Assembly (NCBI RefSeq): GCF_900110865.1
Contig: NZ_FOFD01000002.1
Span: 802,835-866,834, forward strand
DNA: 64,000 nucleotides
Direction: 5' to 3'
Origin: Natrinema salaciae
GTDB lineage: Archaea > Halobacteriota > Halobacteria > Halobacteriales > Natrialbaceae
Shown here: positions 59,916 to 64,000 of the stretch, one piece after another
Position numbering within the stretch: position 1 is the first letter of the stretch
Layout of the letters: the number at the start of each line of letters is the position of its first letter
Notes under the pieces: model-generated
Databases searched by the model: none
The model's input: only the letters and a program-made list of their open reading frames with translations
Told to the model about the DNA's origin: nothing
Made by a program: the position numbers and the translations under genes

Positions 59916-60182
59916 TCACATGGCATCGTCGTCGAACCGGGAGAGAATGCCGACGACGAGGCCGAACGGTATCAGCAGCGCTCCCACGGCGACGGCCCCG
60001 TAGACGGCGAGCGTGAGCGGTGAGACCGGGACTGCGACCCCGAGGACCGTAATCTCCTCGAGTCCGGTTCGGGCGGGTAGCGTCGCGCCGAGCAGCGCGC
60101 CGAACGCGGCGGTCGCGGCGACCAGCGCGAGTCCGAGACCGATGACAGCGTTTCGCCCCGTAATGGTACGATCGCCGAACAC
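59916..60182 (-). CDS. Small two-helix membrane protein
   Basis: 88 residues beginning at a GTG (60182). Two hydrophobic helices, AVIGLGLALVAATAAFGALLG and LAVYGAVAVGALLIPFGLVVG, with a short polar loop and an acidic tail ending DDDAM. It resembles small haloarchaeal membrane proteins sometimes labelled cox-cluster proteins, but I cannot assign a family firmly. Stop lies 21 bp from the mutase stop (convergent). Confidence 0.6.
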   Translation of the reverse strand: MFGDRTITGRNAVIGLGLALVAATAAFGALLGATLPARTGLEEITVLGVAVPVSPLTLAVYGAVAVGALLIPFGLVVGILSRFDDDAM

Positions 60183-60391
60183 ACGGTTCGTACACCCTCC
60201 CTGTGGAAGGGCCTTCCGTCCGAGTCTGTGACGGAATCGTTGCGAGGGTCCGAACCTACATCAGCGATGTCGGCGGACAGCATCTGTGACAGCAATTCCA
60301 AGTTATTTCATTGAATAAAACAGTTCCTGAGTCGGTAAAATAGTATATATTCAAACGGTAATAATTACGAGCATGTTGTATATGCGGACGC

Positions 60392-63300
60392 ATGTCACAG
60401 GATTCCGACGCCGACGAAGCGGACGGAAACGAGCGGACTGGCGGGAGTCGTTCAGCACTCGGTCGACGCGAGTACCTGAAGTTCGGCGGGGCGAGCGTCG
60501 GTGCGTCGATGTTCGCGATCGAAACCGGGATAACTCGGGCAGCCGCGAACTCTCACGAGACTGTTCGGGTGGACGAGGAAGACGCGATCGACGAGAACGG
60601 CGATCTAGCCGCTGAACTCGATCAGTACATAAACGACCTTGGTACCCTCAACCACGAATTCGTGATTCCAAGTGGGACATACACGTGGAATACTCGGTTA
60701 GATGTACCTGATGGCGAATTTTTCGGGCTTGTTGGCGAGGATCCGAATCGGGTAACATTCAAAGTACGCCAACAGATCGGCTGGGCTCTGCGTCCCGGTG
60801 TCAATGGTTCGCTCAAGGAATTTCAGCTCCGTAACATTACCGTGGACATTGACGGCACTGCCCCCGACGGCTACGAAGTTGATGTCGGACTGATTAACGC
60901 TCGACCCGACGGAGGATTAATCGAGAACGTCCATCTCGTCGGGCGACGGTATCGTTGGCAGGACGGACCTGGTGGGGGGACTGTCGGGCCACGGCACACC
61001 TTCCTCATCGAACTCGCCGACCCTGACGGTGAGATGACCGTTCGGGACTGTGAGATGCGCGATGGCGGAGTGACAGTCGGTCGCGGTGAACATACGGAGC
61101 ACGCCATTGGCTTCGCAGCGGACCCACCACATCAGGGGAGAACGGTCTGGGAGAACTGCACGGTCGAAGACTTCGTGGATAACGGGTTTTACATAGCGAA
61201 CTCTCCCCACGGTGTCAACGAACTCCACAACTGCACGGCGATCAACAATCAGGGGACGAATATCCGTCTTGGCCGAAACGATTCGGCCTACAACTGTGAT
61301 ATTATCCTTGATGACATGGTTGGTCGGGAAAATCCCGGGCATGCGATCTGGGGACACGAAAGCGCGGAGAGCGATATAAGCGATCCCGCACCGTACTTTG
61401 AGGATATTACAGTTGACGCTTCCGAGTTGTACGGATTCATTATCCAGGGTGGAAGTTACTCGACTACTGGACTTCGCGTTAATGGACTTTCGGTCAATAT
61501 CGGGGCAAACAGTCACAGTGAATCGAACTTCGCTCGATTTCGGGATAACTCAAATACGTATCAGGATATCGTCATAGAGAACTTTGATGTTATGGACGAA
61601 CTCGACGGACCGTGGACAAGAATCTCTATAAAGCGACCACGGGTCTCACTGCGAAACGGGACGTACAACAACATCGGTTCGTCAGATAGACTAATTTACA
61701 CGAACAGTAACAGTGACTATCTGGAGGTCGACAGCGTCAGGTTCGAACTCCACAACGGCGGCGACGCGATAGAATTGAACGGGGCTGATTTCACGATGAT
61801 CGACACCGACATCGTCGGTCACGGTCCCACTGCCGGGCTGCGAGCTGGCAGCTACTTCGAGCGGGAAAGTATGACCGTCGCCGGCAACGTCTTCGAAAAC
61901 GTCGAACTTCGCGACTACACGGACTACGACGATCTCACACTGTCGGACTTCGAGGGCGACCCGAGAACGAACGATGGCATCATCGACGACTTCGAACGGG
62001 AGGAACTGACCGAGTACTCGTTTGACGATGAGGCGAGCCTGTCGGATGCGGCGGCGCGGAACGGAATGCACGGGCTCGACTTGGACGGCAACAGCAATAC
62101 CTCGGGTGCCGTCCGTTCCGATTCCGGGCTGGGAACCTACCCCGGCCCCGACGACATCTGGGAGTTCTGGTGGAATCCCCAGACGACGAACCAGAATTTC
62201 AACGTCAACTTCGCGCTTCAGTCCGGCGATCTGACCGAGGGGTTCCGCGTCAACGTCAGTCTCGACGATTCGAACCAACTGATCTCGTTCCAGGAACGCG
62301 GCTCGAGCGGCGACACCTACCTCGGACAGGCCGACCTCGATATCCAGACCGACACCTGGTACCGGACGATCGTCGACGGCTCCCGATCCGACGGCTGGAG
62401 CGTTCACGTCGACACCGGCGAGGGATCGTCGGTCGTCGGCGAGTTCGAGACGGACGCTACGCAGTATACACAGTACGGCACGTCGGGCATCGCCTACTGG
62501 ATCAGCGGCGCGGACCGGGTGTACCTCGACGATATCGCGACTCGCGACACGAACCCGCTGAACGAGGAGGAAACACCGGGAACCGTCGTCGACGACTTCG
62601 AGGACGGCTCGCTGAGCGAGTACACCGTCTCAGGAGCCGACGGGACGACCGCGTCGGATACCGCGGCGTTCAGAGGAAGCTACGGGCTGGAGCTAGACGG
62701 CCCCAGCGGTGGTTCGGGAACCATCCGCTCCGATTCCGGGCTGAACGCCTATCCCGGACAGAACGACAAGTGGGAGTTCTGGTGGAATCCCCAGACTGAG
62801 AGCGAATTCTTCAGGGTCACCTTCGCCATCCAGTCCGACGACCGGTCGGAATCGCTCCGCCTTGTTACGAGACTCGACAGCTCGACCCAGTACGTCCAGT
62901 TACAGGAGCGCGGAACGAACGGCGACAACTATCTCGGTCACGCCGATCTCGACCTCGCACCGGGGACGTGGTACCGCACGGTCGTCGACGGAACGGGGGC
63001 CGACGACTGGACCATTTCCGTCGACACCGGCGAGGGAACCGCGACAGTTGGCGAGTTCACCTCCGAGCCGACCCAGTACACCTGGTACGATCGATCGGGC
63101 ATCGCCTACTGGATCAGCGGCACGGATCACGTCTACCTCGACGACGTCACGATCCGAACGGAGGGTGAGCCCAGTGACGACAAGCCGACCCTCGTCGTCG
63201 ACGACTTCGAGGACGGCGATCTCGCGGAGTGGACGATCCCGTCGCAGACAGGAACGGTCGATACCGTTACGGACAGCTACGACGGATCGTACGCGTTGCG

Positions 63301-63790
63301 GTGTTACGACGACGGGCTCACCCAGGCGTACGCGAACGAGTCGAACAGTCCGTCAGTCGACTACGTCCCGCAGCCGGGCGATCTGTGGGAGTTCTACGTC
63401 AAACTGAACACCACGAGTTCGAACCAGACCCGGTTCTACTTCGGCCGACAGGGGACCGGGGACGACGCCGGCCAGTACGAAATTCAGCTGATCTCCGACG
63501 GAACGTTCCGTCTCGTGATCGACGACGGCGGTTCGAACGGTGTCGTCGGAACCGGGACCTACGACGTGAACTACGACGCCGGCCGCTGGTACCGCGTCCG
63601 CCACTGGTGGCAACACCCCGACAAGAGCGCGGACCACGTCTGCGAACTCTACGACGTGGCCGCCGGAACCGAGGTCGCAACGGTGTCCGGGGACGACGGA
63701 ACGTGGCTCGACGGCGACGTCGGTGTTTGGGTGACGGATTCGGGAGACACGTCGTTCGACCACGTCCGGATCCTCGACCGAACCGGATAG
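60392..63790 (+). CDS. Large Tat-exported beta-helix protein with three C-terminal repeated modules
   Basis: 1132 residues. Tat signal GRREYLKFGGASVGASMF near residue 25. Residues about 60-520 form a right-handed beta-helix (HEFVIPSGTYTWNTRL opens it; many N/G-turn strands follow) of the type binding or cleaving polysaccharides. Three modules of about 200 residues follow at about 530, 731 and 935, each beginning DDFE, for example VVDDFEDGSLSEY, and containing a DxWEF(W/Y) strand and a (D/G)(T/R)WYR segment; these resemble laminin-G/jelly-roll binding modules. DNA coding for the helix part (about 60.6-61.75 kb) is less GC-rich than that for the modules. A long AT-rich promoter region precedes it. 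Confidence 0.85.
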   Translation: MSQDSDADEADGNERTGGSRSALGRREYLKFGGASVGASMFAIETGITRAAANSHETVRVDEEDAIDENGDLAAELDQYINDLGTLNHEFVIPSGTYTWNTRLDVPDGEFFGLVGEDPNRVTFKVRQQIGWALRPGVNGSLKEFQLRNITVDIDGTAPDGYEVDVGLINARPDGGLIENVHLVGRRYRWQDGPGGGTVGPRHTFLIELADPDGEMTVRDCEMRDGGVTVGRGEHTEHAIGFAADPPHQGRTVWENCTVEDFVDNGFYIANSPHGVNELHNCTAINNQGTNIRLGRNDSAYNCDIILDDMVGRENPGHAIWGHESAESDISDPAPYFEDITVDASELYGFIIQGGSYSTTGLRVNGLSVNIGANSHSESNFARFRDNSNTYQDIVIENFDVMDELDGPWTRISIKRPRVSLRNGTYNNIGSSDRLIYTNSNSDYLEVDSVRFELHNGGDAIELNGADFTMIDTDIVGHGPTAGLRAGSYFERESMTVAGNVFENVELRDYTDYDDLTLSDFEGDPRTNDGIIDDFEREELTEYSFDDEASLSDAAARNGMHGLDLDGNSNTSGAVRSDSGLGTYPGPDDIWEFWWNPQTTNQNFNVNFALQSGDLTEGFRVNVSLDDSNQLISFQERGSSGDTYLGQADLDIQTDTWYRTIVDGSRSDGWSVHVDTGEGSSVVGEFETDATQYTQYGTSGIAYWISGADRVYLDDIATRDTNPLNEEETPGTVVDDFEDGSLSEYTVSGADGTTASDTAAFRGSYGLELDGPSGGSGTIRSDSGLNAYPGQNDKWEFWWNPQTESEFFRVTFAIQSDDRSESLRLVTRLDSSTQYVQLQERGTNGDNYLGHADLDLAPGTWYRTVVDGTGADDWTISVDTGEGTATVGEFTSEPTQYTWYDRSGIAYWISGTDHVYLDDVTIRTEGEPSDDKPTLVVDDFEDGDLAEWTIPSQTGTVDTVTDSYDGSYALRCYDDGLTQAYANESNSPSVDYVPQPGDLWEFYVKLNTTSSNQTRFYFGRQGTGDDAGQYEIQLISDGTFRLVIDDGGSNGVVGTGTYDVNYDAGRWYRVRHWWQHPDKSADHVCELYDVAAGTEVATVSGDDGTWLDGDVGVWVTDSGDTSFDHVRILDRTG

Positions 63791-64000
63791 CGACGACGTC
63801 TCGGGGACTGATCCAGCCATCGGAGGCCCCGACGGCCGTCATCGAGTGGCCCTCCGTGCTGGTAGTTTCGTCGCGTAGCCGAACAGTCGGTATCTCTCGA
63901 CCGTCCGTGGCGACCCCCGGACAGGAAGAGGCGCTGGCGGGGAAACGTTCTTATCCAGTTCTCCTGTACTGCCACCACGTGGATTCCATGAATCGCGATA
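63791..64000. other. Window end; possible start of a further gene
   Basis: No complete gene. An ATG at 63988 (preceded in frame by a GTG at 63979) opens a frame that runs off the window, but too few codons are seen to judge. Confidence 0.25.

Overview
The window is chromosomal DNA of a halophilic archaeon (class Halobacteria, probably Natrialbales-like; no finer placement is claimed). The basis is high GC outside a few AT-rich gaps, very acidic proteins, Tat signal peptides and Tat lipoproteins, archaeal promoters with short or no leaders, haloarchaea-specific families (HalOD1, DUF7344-type and HTH_10 regulators), an intron-containing tRNA-Gln(TTG), and a nuo cluster with fused nuoCD, split nuoJ and no nuoEFG.

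Layout. 0-8 kb: a HalOD1 protein, leucyl-tRNA synthetase, an acidic anchored protein, a short-chain dehydrogenase, an SPW-type membrane protein, a Gly-Asp-repeat surface protein and a small exported protein. 8-37 kb: a surface-glycan region. It holds glmS, an operon-like run of a nucleotide-sugar dehydrogenase, three glycosyltransferases and a GT-C-like membrane protein (11.6-18.1 kb), then mostly single genes in alternating directions: DUF1616, two DUF7344-type regulators, an asparagine-synthase-like protein, two related deacetylase-like lipoproteins, an M14/aspartoacylase-like protein with a PKD-like domain, a GT2, a flippase, a beta-helix protein, an HTH_10 regulator, an alkaline-phosphatase-superfamily enzyme and glmM. 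37-39.3 kb: a TnpB-type transposon right-end relic, a cation/proton antiporter, tRNA-Gln with tandem copies of its 3' end, and a broken HNH/zinc-finger gene. 39.4-44.1 kb: aminotransferase, ribH, a DUF4097 lipoprotein, purK, purE. 44.4-54.8 kb: eleven nuo genes. 54.9-60.2 kb: DHH phosphoesterase, CBS-ParB protein, NAD(P)-binding protein, methylmalonyl-CoA mutase large subunit, a small membrane protein. 60.4-63.8 kb: a 1132-residue Tat-exported beta-helix protein with three repeated C-terminal modules.

How it fits together. GlmS and GlmM supply glucosamine phosphates. The dehydrogenase at 11.6 kb would oxidise a UDP-HexNAc to a uronate, the asparagine-synthase-like protein could amidate a uronate, the glycosyltransferases assemble a lipid-linked glycan, the flippase moves it across the membrane, and the exported lipoproteins and beta-helix proteins could modify or bind it outside. 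The least explained feature is a bipartite 20-bp element, GYTTA-N8-ATARTAA. It lies upstream of nearly every transcription unit in the glycan region, including glmS and glmM, mostly 25-30 nt or about 106-113 nt before the start codon. I did not find it before leuS, purK, the nuo genes, ribH or the mutase. It looks like a shared promoter or operator of a glycan regulon and is the best candidate here for something undescribed.
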